From positions 1,121,364-1,185,363 of the forward strand of contig CBDCWQ010000020.1 in assembly GCA_965223435.1 (NCBI GenBank): a stretch of DNA of 64,000 nt. Direction: 5' to 3'. This DNA is from CBDCWQ01 sp965223435 (GTDB lineage Bacteria; Myxococcota; Kuafuiibacteriia; Kuafuiibacteriales; Kuafuiibacteriaceae). Both the position numbers and the translations under genes were made by a program. The notes beneath the pieces were generated by a model. That model searched no databases. It was not told where the DNA came from and was given only the letters and a program-made list of their open reading frames with translations. The stretch's first letter is position 1. Every line of letters starts with the position of its first letter. Shown piece by piece: positions 8,125 to 17,177 of this stretch.

Positions 8125-11054
8125 CAGCTGGCCTCCGGGGCGCTCTGTCCGAGCGAGGGTCCGCTATTGATGCGGCTCTTCGATGATGAAGAAGGGTCAA
8201 GTTTGATGGGCGATCGACGTCGCTTCCTGCCCGAGCTGATGGCGACGATGAGCCCCAGCGCCAGAATCACTGCGCCGTAGTTCACAAGCTCCCACGTGCT
8301 GCGCTCTTTTGGCGTCAGGGGCAAGAGGGTTCGGGCCATCGTCCCCCGCGATCGGATGGTCAGAAGATCGGTGTCTTCCAAGCCCCAATCCACGAGGTTT
8401 TGGACCAGTTGCAGGTTGTTGGCGTAGCGATCCCCTCCCGATTGTCTCGAGATGCCAAGCACCATGTCGTTGGCAAAGGCCGAACTGCCGACCACCACCA
8501 GCCGGGTTGTGCCGGGAGAGCGATTGATCACCTGACCTTCGAGGGTTCCCTCAGCGCCAGGGGCCTTTTTGCCTTTGAAGAAACTTTCGAAGGTGCCTTT
8601 GACAACAACCGCCAAGGGCCGAGATTTCTGGTCGGAGCCAGGAACAAATCCGTCTTCGTGCCGCTCGAAGTTGGGCTGCACGTTGGTGTCGGTCTGGGTC
8701 CAGGCTCCGTCGGTGGACTTCAACAGGACTTCAAAGCTGCGCGCTGGGCCCTCTTCACCCTCTTTGGCCTTCGGCGGTTCAGTCACCGTCAGGGGCGACG
8801 CCCACTGGAGGGTCACCGCAGGAAGACCCGCGAGAACGGGGTTTTCGGTGTCCATGCCGGTTTGTCGAATGTCGACGAAGAAGGGGTACTTGACCCGTTT
8901 GATGTCCCGTACCCGGATGCCGCCGAGGTTCCGCACCACGGGAATCGGAAAGGCCTCGTTTTGAGGGTCGAGAACCATCGTATCTTGAATGGAGACCCCG
9001 TACTTGGCCAAAACATCTTCGAGACCCGACGTGACCTTACGGACTTTGATGCCGTCTTGGGCGGTGGGATCAAGCTCATACTTGCCGGTGAGAACAATGA
9101 CGGTTCCGCCGCGCATCAGGTACTGGTCAACCGCGAAGCGCTGCTTGTCGTCGAAGTTTTTGGGCGCGTACACCAAAAGGACATCCACATCGCCAGGGAC
9201 TCGGCCATTCTTCAGGTCAACGTCCTTGATCGTGTAGGTCTCTGAGAGCTGCTTGTTGAGCATGCGGGTGACGTCCGCGGGCGGCCTGGGCGGCGGTGGC
9301 CCAAACTGATGCGGTGGCGTGGGGGGCTTTTCTGGCTCTGGCTTGACGAGGCCGATGGTCTTCAAAAAGCCCGGGGCGGCCCGTTTGATGGCGGCGGTGA
9401 CCTCGGTTTTGATGTCCGCCTCTGACATCGATTCGCCGGGGAAGACCCGCTCATAACGATCGCCGACCTTGAGTAGAAGATGCATGTAGAAGGTTTCTTT
9501 GGCGAACAGCGACGCCGCAAACGGTTTGAAACCGTATTTTTTGAAGAGGACGTCGCGGGTCTCGGTCACCCCTTCCGCATCAGGATCCACGATACGGTAG
9601 CTGAACTTACCCCCCGACCGGCCTTCGAGCTCTTTCATGACAGTCGTGATGCGCTCAGGCACATCCTTGAAATTCTCCGGGAGGGTATTTGTGCTGACAA
9701 AGGCCATGAACTCTGCCTTGTCGTCGAGGTCGGCGAAAACCGCCTCCAGCGTTTGGAAGCCAAACGCCACCTTCTTGATCGCTCGAGTAAGGTCGTATTC
9801 AAGGTTACGAAGCTTGACCTCGATGTCGTTCATCCCGGTGGCTTGAACTTCAATCAGGTCGCTGAAGCTCAACACTTGGTATTGGTCGCCATACTTGATG
9901 AGAATGCTGAAGTAAGAATTGACCACCGAGTCGTCGTAACGGCTCGAAATTCGAAACGGAAAGCTTTTGATCCCGTACAGCTGGTTGGCCTCTTTTTCGA
10001 TGTTCTCATCCTCTCGGGGATCTACGTACTCGGTCTGCACTTTCCCGCCGGAAACCACCCCATACTCCTCAATGAGGTCGCGGATGCGCGGAACCGTGGG
10101 CGCCAGCAAGGGGTGCGTTTTGGACGAGAAGTAGCCGCGGATGAGTAGAGGCTCAGGCAGGCTGTTGACCAGATCCTTGGTGACCTGGGAGATGCTGTAC
10201 TCACCGTGCTCCGTGAGATCGACACGGGCGCTGTGAACTGGGCCAAGAACGATGTTGATCAAAAACATGTTCGCTGCCGCCAGGCCCACCAAGAGGGTTC
10301 GAGCGCGCCGCCGGGGCGCGGTTCTTTTGCCCTGGCTCCAGCTTTTGGCCTCCAAGATGACCGTATTGAGGACCAAGAAACTCACTGTGATGCTTGCGTA
10401 GTAGGTCAGATCACGAAGATCGATGACGCCTCGGCGGATGCTCTCGAATCGACTCCCAGTGCTCAGGGCCCGCAAAATCTCGGCGCCGCGGTTGCCGGCC
10501 AGGTTGGTCACCGGGTCCGTTCCGAGGAGGTAGAGAATGCCGCAAAACAGGCAAGTAAAGATGAGAGCGATGATTTGATTGTTGGTCACCGCCGAGATGC
10601 AAAGCCCAATGGCGATGTATGCACCGGCCAGAAGAAGGGCACCGAAATAGCCTCCGAAGACCGCACCCCAGTCGAGATCGCCCATGAAAGATACCGAAAC
10701 GGGCACACCAAAGGTCAGTGCGAGCGCGACCGAAACAAGTGCCAAAGAAGCAAGGAATTTGCCGAGCACCAGTTTGTGGGTTTCGACCGGCAGGGTCGCC
10801 AAGAGCTCAAAAGTGCCGAGTTTTTGTTCCTCGCTCCAAAGGCGCATGGTGAGGGCTGCCCCGAGGAAAATGAGAAGAACGGGAAGCCACTGAAACAGCG
10901 GACGTATGTCCGCGAGATTTCGTGTGAAAAAGGTCTCCACCCAAAAGAACGTGAACAAGGTCACGAACAGGAACGTGCCGAGGAAAATCAGCGCGATGGG
11001 AGACGAGAAGTAGGCGCGGAATTCCTTTTTGGCTACGGTAAGAATCTGGTTCAT
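8124..11054 (-). CDS. ABC-2 permease fused to GldG-like auxiliary protein (GldFG fusion)
   Basis: This 976-residue fusion has two parts. Residues 1 to about 240 form a six-helix ABC-2 permease (FRAYFSSPIALIFLGTFLFV, LWSEEQKLGTFELLATLPV, typical of GldF/NosY-like permeases). After an arginine-rich linker and a further membrane helix comes a GldG/ABC_transp_aux-like extracytoplasmic part, ending in a C-terminal helix (VNYGAVILALGLIVAI) and a basic tail. A Pro-rich segment lies near the middle. The start is placed at 11054 because the ATG overlaps the stop of the ATPase gene (ATGA); an upstream extension would add a basic 28-residue tail. In most genomes GldF and GldG are separate proteins. Confidence 0.88.
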   Translation of the reverse strand: MNQILTVAKKEFRAYFSSPIALIFLGTFLFVTLFTFFWVETFFTRNLADIRPLFQWLPVLLIFLGAALTMRLWSEEQKLGTFELLATLPVETHKLVLGKFLASLALVSVALALTFGVPVSVSFMGDLDWGAVFGGYFGALLLAGAYIAIGLCISAVTNNQIIALIFTCLFCGILYLLGTDPVTNLAGNRGAEILRALSTGSRFESIRRGVIDLRDLTYYASITVSFLVLNTVILEAKSWSQGKRTAPRRRARTLLVGLAAANMFLINIVLGPVHSARVDLTEHGEYSISQVTKDLVNSLPEPLLIRGYFSSKTHPLLAPTVPRIRDLIEEYGVVSGGKVQTEYVDPREDENIEKEANQLYGIKSFPFRISSRYDDSVVNSYFSILIKYGDQYQVLSFSDLIEVQATGMNDIEVKLRNLEYDLTRAIKKVAFGFQTLEAVFADLDDKAEFMAFVSTNTLPENFKDVPERITTVMKELEGRSGGKFSYRIVDPDAEGVTETRDVLFKKYGFKPFAASLFAKETFYMHLLLKVGDRYERVFPGESMSEADIKTEVTAAIKRAAPGFLKTIGLVKPEPEKPPTPPHQFGPPPPRPPADVTRMLNKQLSETYTIKDVDLKNGRVPGDVDVLLVYAPKNFDDKQRFAVDQYLMRGGTVIVLTGKYELDPTAQDGIKVRKVTSGLEDVLAKYGVSIQDTMVLDPQNEAFPIPVVRNLGGIRVRDIKRVKYPFFVDIRQTGMDTENPVLAGLPAVTLQWASPLTVTEPPKAKEGEEGPARSFEVLLKSTDGAWTQTDTNVQPNFERHEDGFVPGSDQKSRPLAVVVKGTFESFFKGKKAPGAEGTLEGQVINRSPGTTRLVVVGSSAFANDMVLGISRQSGGDRYANNLQLVQNLVDWGLEDTDLLTIRSRGTMARTLLPLTPKERSTWELVNYGAVILALGLIVAISSGRKRRRSPIKLDPSSSSKSRINSGPSLGQSAPEAS

Positions 11055-11989
11055 GCTGCTATGCCTCCTCGTTCTGCGAGTTCGCGGAACACGGACTCTA
11101 GGGTGCGGGCGTCCTGCCTGAGTTCGGCCAGGCGCCAATCGTTTTGCCGGGCCACGTCATAGATCAGAGGGCACAGCACCAGGTCGACCTTGCCCGAAAC
11201 CCGGAAACGACGGTAACCGTTGTCAACCTCTTCTTCTTTAACACCCACCACGCCATCGACTCTTTCGAGTTTTTCCTGGATGCCATCGGGTCCACGCTGA
11301 ACCATCAGCACCGCGTCGTTGGATGAGGTGAGCTCGGACAGCTGGGCATCGGCGCGAATCTCACCTTCCATGATGATGATCGCGCGGTGGCAGGTCGCTT
11401 CGACCTCAGAGAGGATATGGGTGGAGACCAAGACGGTGGCGTGTTCGGCCAGCCTTCGAATCAGGGAACGGATTTCAATGATCTGGTTGGGGTCGAGACC
11501 GTTGGTGGGCTCGTCAAGGATGAGTACCTTGGGTTTGTGCAAAATCGCCTGGGCGAGGCACACCCGTTGGCGGAAACCTTTGGAGAGGTTGCCAATGTAT
11601 TGGGTGAGCCGGGCTTCAAGACCGGTGCTGTAGATGGCTTCCGACATGAGTTGCCGTTTTTGGCCCGGGGCGAGCTGCCGCAGGTCGGCCATCAGCGTCA
11701 GGTAGTCTTGAACGCTCATATCCTCGTAAAGAGGGGCGTTCTCCGGCAGATAGCCTAAAGCCTCTTGGACCCGCAAAGGGGCCTCGACGACGTCGTGACC
11801 CGCGACGGTCGCGGACCCCTGCGTCGGTTGCAGGTAGCCCGAAAGGATTTTCATGGTGGTGGTCTTTCCGGCTCCGTTGGGGCCCAAAAGCCCGATGATT
11901 TCTCCCGAATTGACCTCAAAAGAGATGCCCTTCAGGGCTTGGACGGTGCCGTAGGTTTTGGCGAGACCGTCAACCTTAATGATTGGCAC
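11051..11989 (-). CDS. ABC transporter ATP-binding protein (GldA-like)
   Basis: The 312-residue ATPase contains Walker A (GPNGAGKTTT, about residues 36-45), the signature LSKGFRQR and Walker B with LILDEPTNGLDPNQ, then the H-loop STH. Its C-terminal extension (after about 225) is typical of the CcmA/GldA/DrrA group that drives ABC-2 permeases. The GTG start at 11989 is supported by GGGAGG about 6 bases upstream. It is the first gene of an operon with the permease-GldG fusion and the DUF4340 protein. The cargo is unknown; similar loci have been linked to gliding, copper handling or export in other bacteria, so no substrate is assigned. Confidence 0.92.
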   Translation of the reverse strand: MPIIKVDGLAKTYGTVQALKGISFEVNSGEIIGLLGPNGAGKTTTMKILSGYLQPTQGSATVAGHDVVEAPLRVQEALGYLPENAPLYEDMSVQDYLTLMADLRQLAPGQKRQLMSEAIYSTGLEARLTQYIGNLSKGFRQRVCLAQAILHKPKVLILDEPTNGLDPNQIIEIRSLIRRLAEHATVLVSTHILSEVEATCHRAIIIMEGEIRADAQLSELTSSNDAVLMVQRGPDGIQEKLERVDGVVGVKEEEVDNGYRRFRVSGKVDLVLCPLIYDVARQNDWRLAELRQDARTLESVFRELAERGGIAA

Positions 11990-12418
11990 AGGTTACCTCC
12001 CAGCGCTCATTTGATTTGCTTCGAACCCCTGAGGGACGCGGACAAGCAGGCCCATGTCCGAATCGGACGAAGCGGCATGAGTTCTAACGCTATCGCGTTC
12101 CGTGTCAAACGCTTTTCACCCGCGTTTGATTCCAAAAAAATGAGGAAAACGTTTCGGGCTCGTATTGTCCACTCTTCTCGCGAAAAGCAACGCAGAAACG
12201 GATGGGGACGGGGGTCTCCGTCGGGTTGAAGAGGCCTCCCCGAAACCTGAGCTTGCCCGACGAATTAGGGTTTATAGTAGGTGGACCCGCGGTGGTTCTC
12301 GGTGGCCCGACGCTCCCCAAGATGGCCGTATCCAGCATGCCTAAGAGAAATCCGCTATAGGGTATATGCTGGTGTGGTAGTGGGCGCAGCGGCTTCGAGT
12401 GTTACCATCGTAGGGTCG
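11990..12418. other. Divergent intergenic region between ABC operon and FHA-sigma54 regulator
   Basis: This 429-base stretch holds the ribosome-binding site and putative promoter of the ABC operon on its left side. An in-frame extension of the regulator gene reaches back to 12281 but looks non-coding (many rare residues and no family match). I see no convincing gene or RNA in it. Confidence 0.5.
12081..12108 (-). promoter_or_regulatory. Putative promoter of the ABC exporter operon
   Basis: On the minus strand TTGACA (12108-12103) is followed after 16 bases by TAGAAC (12086-12081). The spacer contains an AACGC-TATC-GCGTT inverted repeat, which could be an operator. The predicted transcript would have a leader of about 85 bases before the ATPase gene. 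The spacing is plausible but the -10 is weak. Confidence 0.35.
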
Positions 12419-13774
12419 ATGGCGTCCCAGGCGGGAACCAACAAGGGGGCGCTGTGGCGTCTTCAGCTGACCGTGAAGAGTGGCCGGGAGCAGGGTCGGG
12501 TCTGTGTTGTCGATCGGGATGTGGTGACCGTCGGGAAGATGCCGGACTGCGATCTGGTTCTGACGGACGACACCGTCTCCAGGCGCCACCTTCGAATTTC
12601 CCGCACAGAGAAAGGTTGGCTTTTGGTGGACCTCGGTTCGACCAACGGAACTTTTCTGCATGGGGGTCGCATTCGCGAAGCACCGATCGATGCGGGCGCC
12701 GTTCTTAGGGCGGGGACCGTGGAGATCGCTTTTGTTCCGGAGCAGGAGCAGTTTTCGGTCCCGCCGTGGCCGGACGACCATCTTGGGGAGCTTCTTGGTC
12801 GCTCTGAGCCGATGCGAGCGCTTTTTGGCATGGTGGCCCGAATCTCAAAGACCGAGGCGACGGTGCTTATTCAGGGCGAGACGGGAACGGGCAAGGGGCT
12901 CGTGGCCCGGACCATTCACGAAGGCTCGAACCGCCGGGACGGACCTCATATTGTGGTCGACTGCGGTGCCGTCCAGCGCGAACTGATTGAATCCGAGCTG
13001 TTTGGACACGAAAAGGGTGCGTTTTCCGGTGCGGTGGTCCAGCGCAAAGGCGCTTTTGAGCTCGCCCATGGGGGTACGGTATTTATCGACGAGCTCGGTG
13101 AGCTCGACTTGGATCTCCAGCCCAAATTGCTGCGTGTTTTGGACGCGCGCGAAGTTCGCCGAATCGGGAGCAGCACGCCCATCCCCGTAGACATCAGGGT
13201 CATTGCCGCGTCACGGCGCAACCTCGCGCGGGAGGTTGCACGGGGCGCTTTTCGTGAGGACCTGTACTTTCGCCTTTCGGTCGTGTCGCTGACGGTGCCC
13301 CCGCTTCGGGAGCGCGCGGAAGATATTTCGGTGCTCGCGGAGGGCTTTTTGCGTGAGCTTGCCGACAAACGGGGCATTGAAGCCCCCAGCCTAGACGATA
13401 GGCTCCTCGACCGCTTCACGAGCCACGATTGGCCCGGCAATGTGCGTGAGCTCAAGAATGTCATCGAGCGTGCTGCACTTTTGGCAAAGGTGCGCCAGGG
13501 GACACGACTCGAGGTTGCTCGCTTGGGAGACGGGAGACGACCTGCTCGCGAGACGCCCACAACCGGTGACCTCCCGGTCACCGCATTTGACCCGAGTTTG
13601 AGCTTCAGTGCTTCGAAGCTGCGTTATGTGGAGGCGCGAGAGCGAGACTATGTGGCGTGGCTGCTTGAGCAACATCGAAACAACGTCAGTGCGGCCGCAC
13701 GTGCAGCCAAGATGGACCGCAAATACTTGCACAAGCTTCTCAAAAAACATGGCCTGGGTTCGGCCCACAAATAG
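12419..13774 (+). CDS. FHA domain sigma54-dependent transcriptional activator
   Basis: This 451-residue regulator has an N-terminal FHA domain (about residues 12-100; TVSRRHLRI and LGSTNGTFL are the phosphothreonine-binding loops). A sigma54 AAA+ domain follows (Walker A GETGTGKG, Walker B VFIDELGELD, GAFTGA loop present as GAFSGA, arginine-finger region FREDLYFRL). The C-terminus is a Fis-type helix-turn-helix (NNVSAAARAAKMDRKYLHKLLKKHG). It would receive a Ser/Thr kinase signal and open sigma54 promoters. FHA-NtrC proteins are common in myxobacteria. The start is ATG 12419; an upstream in-frame start at 12281 adds no recognisable domain. Its targets are unknown; a sigma54-like site exists at 43695. 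Confidence 0.92.
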   Translation: MASQAGTNKGALWRLQLTVKSGREQGRVCVVDRDVVTVGKMPDCDLVLTDDTVSRRHLRISRTEKGWLLVDLGSTNGTFLHGGRIREAPIDAGAVLRAGTVEIAFVPEQEQFSVPPWPDDHLGELLGRSEPMRALFGMVARISKTEATVLIQGETGTGKGLVARTIHEGSNRRDGPHIVVDCGAVQRELIESELFGHEKGAFSGAVVQRKGAFELAHGGTVFIDELGELDLDLQPKLLRVLDAREVRRIGSSTPIPVDIRVIAASRRNLAREVARGAFREDLYFRLSVVSLTVPPLRERAEDISVLAEGFLRELADKRGIEAPSLDDRLLDRFTSHDWPGNVRELKNVIERAALLAKVRQGTRLEVARLGDGRRPARETPTTGDLPVTAFDPSLSFSASKLRYVEARERDYVAWLLEQHRNNVSAAARAAKMDRKYLHKLLKKHGLGSAHK

Positions 13775-13861
13775 AGTCCACGAATTCGACCTACCCCTTT
13801 TGCGGGGTTCATACCCTCGGCTCACACGCAACTCAGGTGGCCTGGCCGTATGCAACACAAG

Positions 13862-13880
13862 TGAGCCCAGGGCTCATTTT
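13862..13880 (+). terminator. Hairpin terminator after FHA-sigma54 regulator
   Basis: TGAGCCC-A-GGGCTCA (13862-13876) is a perfect inverted repeat followed by TTTT. It lies between convergent genes, about 90 bases after the regulator stop. Confidence 0.45.
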
Positions 13881-13908
13881 ATGGGGAAGCTGGGCCGCCC
13901 TCGCTCGG

Positions 13909-14979
13909 TCACTCGGGTGTGGCTTCAGCAGGGGGCGGTGGGGGATCTCGTCGCATCACCATCCCGGAGGCGCCGACTGCGAATGCGACCGTTGTCTCGG
14001 GGTCTTGCCAGATCGCGCGGAAGTCCTTGGTGGTTTCTGTGGTTTCCTGGGACCAGCGTTCGCCATTGAAGCGAAAAACATGTCCCCTCCAGCCGGCCAC
14101 GGTAATGTCGTCCGGCGATGTGCCCGTGATTCCGAACAGGAATGTTGTGGGAAGCTCATCGGCTCCATTGTTGCGGATCTCGTTCCACTGACCACCACCG
14201 AAACGCAGAATAAGAGAGTCGAGTCCGACGACGTACACATTGCTGTTGCCTGTGCCCCAAATTCCGCGCAGCGGGTCACCCACGGCGCTGTCCAAGGCGT
14301 CAAACCTCAAAAAACCGTTGGTAGACCGGTAGATCGCACCGCCGGACCCTGAAAGATAATAGCGCGTTCCGTTGGTTTGAGACCAAACCGCCTTGAGTGC
14401 ACCCCTGGGTTCGATCAAATCATTGGGCGGAAAATCAGAAGGCACCAAGAAGGGGATGATCTGCCAAGCGGCTCCGTCCCATCCGAGAACCCGGCCGGAG
14501 TCGCCCACGGCGAGGGCGTTGGTGCTTCGCGGAACCGATACGGCGAAGAGGTCCTCTTCGATGGTTAGGCCGGGCTTGGCGTCGACCCAAGTGCCGTCAA
14601 GGTTGCGGCTGAGGAGTGTTCCATCCCACCCCGTGGCAAAAAGGAATGCCGGGGGCGCGGCCGGATCCGCGTTGGGATCGGCCCAGCCGTGGATTGAGGT
14701 GAGGGGCACAGAAGTATTGCTTGTTTCTTGCACCCAGGCTGTGCCGTTGTAGTGCACGATGGTGCCATTCCACCCTACCGCCCAGATCTGGTTTCGGTTT
14801 GCTCCCCAGATGGACAGGAGGTCCTCTTGGGTGGGCACTTCGGCCTCAAGAAGCCAGGTGTTCGGAGGCACGACGTCGGTCCCTGGGTCTTTCGACGAGC
14901 CTGAGTTTCCGCCGCCACAGCCAAAGACACCGCACACAAGGGCCAAGCGCGTGGCCGCTTTTTTCAAAAAAACCAACAA
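13909..14979 (-). CDS. Lipoprotein with repeated WG/VG beta-propeller-like motifs
   Basis: The 356-residue protein has a short hydrophobic signal ending in VFGC followed by a Gly/Ser-rich linker, so it is a probable lipoprotein (the -2 Phe is unusual). The body repeats a motif of about 45 residues: LLSIWGANRNQIWAVGWNGT, then LFAVSVPRSTNALAVGDSGR, then GIWGTGNSNVYVVGLDS, then ITGTSPDDITVAGWRGH, each followed by a W. Such repeats form photosystem-stability-factor or sialidase-like propellers; proteins of this kind are common and uncharacterised in myxobacteria. The apparent start codon is TTG (14979), so the exact start is uncertain. It is divergent from the vWA gene. Confidence 0.7.
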   Translation of the reverse strand: MLVFLKKAATRLALVCGVFGCGGGNSGSSKDPGTDVVPPNTWLLEAEVPTQEDLLSIWGANRNQIWAVGWNGTIVHYNGTAWVQETSNTSVPLTSIHGWADPNADPAAPPAFLFATGWDGTLLSRNLDGTWVDAKPGLTIEEDLFAVSVPRSTNALAVGDSGRVLGWDGAAWQIIPFLVPSDFPPNDLIEPRGALKAVWSQTNGTRYYLSGSGGAIYRSTNGFLRFDALDSAVGDPLRGIWGTGNSNVYVVGLDSLILRFGGGQWNEIRNNGADELPTTFLFGITGTSPDDITVAGWRGHVFRFNGERWSQETTETTKDFRAIWQDPETTVAFAVGASGMVMRRDPPPPPAEATPE

Positions 14980-15216
14980 CCCAAGGATGTCATTCTCTAC
15001 CCGCCCGCCGTCAAGCGTCTTGGGGCGGTGTTCGATGAAAGCATTGGGTTCAACTTGGTTTCGATGTGGGCTCTGGTATGTTTTGGGTAGCGTTTATCGT
15101 CTGAGGTGGGGCGCTGTCTCTTTGACCTTACCCTAAACGTGGCCCCACTTGTGGGCTGTGATGGCGAGGGGCGCTCGCGCTTTTTGGTGTCCCAGCGCTA
15201 TAGTCTTCTTTTGAGA

Positions 15217-17163
15217 ATGCCGAGCTTGAATGTGTGGAGGTCTGCCTGGCACCCGCTGATGGTGGCGATGCTTGGCCAGTGTGCCTTTTATGCCTCCGGG
15301 TGCACCGATTCCCGGCTCTACGGGACAGCGGGGCAACAGCCCCCCCTGGTTGATAAGCTGACACTGAGCGGGAAACTTTGCACCGACAATCCGGCTACCC
15401 GCAAATTCCCGGTCAAAATTCTGTTCTTGGTGGATGCGAGTGGGCAGATGCGCGACGCGGCCCCATTTGGCGAGTATGTCAACGCCATGGAGCAGTCGGT
15501 CAGTCAGTTTCTGCCCATCGCCAACGTCTTTGTCGGTGTCATTCGATACGACAACGGTGCGAAGCAGCTGATCAGCGAGCCGCTGGGTCGAACCAACTCA
15601 GGTTTTTCGCGCGACGACGCGCTTGTGGATGCGGCACTGGCCAATCTTCGGACCGCGGTGGGAGGAGAAAGGGATCTGGTGGCAGCGATGTCCTTGGCCG
15701 AGAGCATTGTGACCGGCGATGCCTTTCAGGCGGAGCTTGGGCCGCTGTCTCGGACCAAGTATGTGGTGGTGAATCTGACTTCGGGTGCACCTACGCCCCC
15801 CGTATTGCCCAGTCGCTGCGACGACCTTTTTGATACGCCGCCCCCCATTTGCGAGTTGGCCTTTTTCGAAAAGCGCGTACGAGACCTGCGCGATACGGTT
15901 TTAGACTTGGGCGCTGCGGAGTTCAATTTTCATACGGTCTTTCTTGAGCCGCCCACCTTTGAGGGGGATCCGTGCGACCTGACCCTTGGGGACGCGGACT
16001 GCGGTGCTGGACTTCGATGCGTGCGGGCGGGGGCCAGGGCTGACAGCGGTCGCTGTATTCGGCCCTGTGCCGTTTCGGCCCAGTGCAGCGACCCCCTTCG
16101 GCCCGCATGTGTCACTGCGACGACCTTCGACGGTGCGGTGACGGCATACTGCGCACGAGACGAACTTGATTGTTTCGATGGCGTGGATAACGACAACGAT
16201 GGGGGCGACATCGATTGCTCCGATCCAAACTATCCTTGGGACTGCACTGGAAACGGATGTGAAGAGGCTTGCCGGTCGTCGTGTCGAGCCGATAGGCTGG
16301 GCCTGACCATGTCCTTGGTCACGGGCGGAAGGCATGAGCGGTTCCGCTTTGCCGATGAGCTGAATTTCGTAAAAATAGATTTTCGCAGCACGCAACGGGT
16401 ATTTGTGTTGAAGGAGTTTTTGGTTGCCAATCGAAACGCCATCGCCACCAGCCAGGGGTTTTTGCCGGATACCGATGCCGACGGTTTATCGGACAAGGAA
16501 GAGGGCGAACTTGGCCTAAACGCCCTGGTCGAAGATTCCGACGGAGATGGTTTCAATGACAAGCTTGAGCATTTGCTGAGGACCCTTGGCATGGATCCCA
16601 TGGCGGTGAATCTTCCGCCGGACTGTGCCGATCCGACTTTGGATACCGATGGCGACGGCCTCCGTGATTGTGAAGAGAAACTTTTGGGTACCGACGATAC
16701 GCTTTTTGATACCGACGCCGATGGCTTTCCTGACAGCGTGGAGTTTCGTGTGGGAACCAATGCGCTCTCCAACGACACCCTCGGTGACGCAGATCTCGAT
16801 GGCGTCTTGAATGGAAGTGAAGTGAGGGCCCATTCGGATCCCTTGTCGAACGATGCCAAGGTTCGGTCCGATCTGTCCTACCGTTATCGAACCGTAGACC
16901 TTGGGACCAACCAAGAGAGTCGGAGCTGCTACGACCTCAGGGTCAGCAACGTGACCCTCGTGGAGACGCTCGACCGTGGGTTTGGTCCAGGCAACAACAG
17001 CATCGATGTGTATTTTGGGCAGGTTCCGGAGGGCGATCTCGAGGGCTTTGGCCTGTTTCATGCAGCGCAGCTTCGGATCCAGTACCTTCCGCCAGACACG
17101 CGAGTGCCGGATACGCCGGTGCTTGTTCTTGAAAGCGACGACTTTGCTTTCTTTGAACAATAG
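15217..17163 (+). CDS. vWA domain lipoprotein with thrombospondin-3-like repeats, MIDAS degraded
   Basis: The 648-residue protein has a signal ending ASGC (probable lipoprotein). A von Willebrand A domain begins at FPVKILFLVDASGQM, followed by a Cys-rich region and Asp-rich calcium repeats (DTDADGLSDKEE, DSDGDGFNDKLE, DTDGDGLRDCEE, DTDADGFPDSVE). A C-terminal beta domain ends near ESDDFAF. It is paralogous to the genes at 45149 and 47059 across its whole length, but its metal site is altered: DxSxS reads DASGQ and the later SDG loop reads TSG. The start is ATG 15217. The ATPase gene follows after 14 bases, so it may share an operon with an ABC transporter. Confidence 0.8.
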   Translation: MPSLNVWRSAWHPLMVAMLGQCAFYASGCTDSRLYGTAGQQPPLVDKLTLSGKLCTDNPATRKFPVKILFLVDASGQMRDAAPFGEYVNAMEQSVSQFLPIANVFVGVIRYDNGAKQLISEPLGRTNSGFSRDDALVDAALANLRTAVGGERDLVAAMSLAESIVTGDAFQAELGPLSRTKYVVVNLTSGAPTPPVLPSRCDDLFDTPPPICELAFFEKRVRDLRDTVLDLGAAEFNFHTVFLEPPTFEGDPCDLTLGDADCGAGLRCVRAGARADSGRCIRPCAVSAQCSDPLRPACVTATTFDGAVTAYCARDELDCFDGVDNDNDGGDIDCSDPNYPWDCTGNGCEEACRSSCRADRLGLTMSLVTGGRHERFRFADELNFVKIDFRSTQRVFVLKEFLVANRNAIATSQGFLPDTDADGLSDKEEGELGLNALVEDSDGDGFNDKLEHLLRTLGMDPMAVNLPPDCADPTLDTDGDGLRDCEEKLLGTDDTLFDTDADGFPDSVEFRVGTNALSNDTLGDADLDGVLNGSEVRAHSDPLSNDAKVRSDLSYRYRTVDLGTNQESRSCYDLRVSNVTLVETLDRGFGPGNNSIDVYFGQVPEGDLEGFGLFHAAQLRIQYLPPDTRVPDTPVLVLESDDFAFFEQ

Positions 17164-17177
17164 CGCATAGACAATCC

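Noticed and set aside
8400..9245. Long open frame on the plus strand inside the GldFG fusion gene
   Set aside because: It is antisense to a well-supported protein and matches no protein pattern; it arises from codon bias in a GC-rich gene.
10206..11162. 318-residue open frame on the plus strand opposite the permease and ATPase
   Set aside because: Residue content is skewed (Gln/Arg/Glu-rich) and it runs antisense to conserved ABC genes.
7108..11989. Direct involvement of the Gld-type ABC exporter in gliding
   Set aside because: Gld-like ABC genes occur in many non-gliding bacteria, and this operon lies more than 20 kb from the Glt-like genes.
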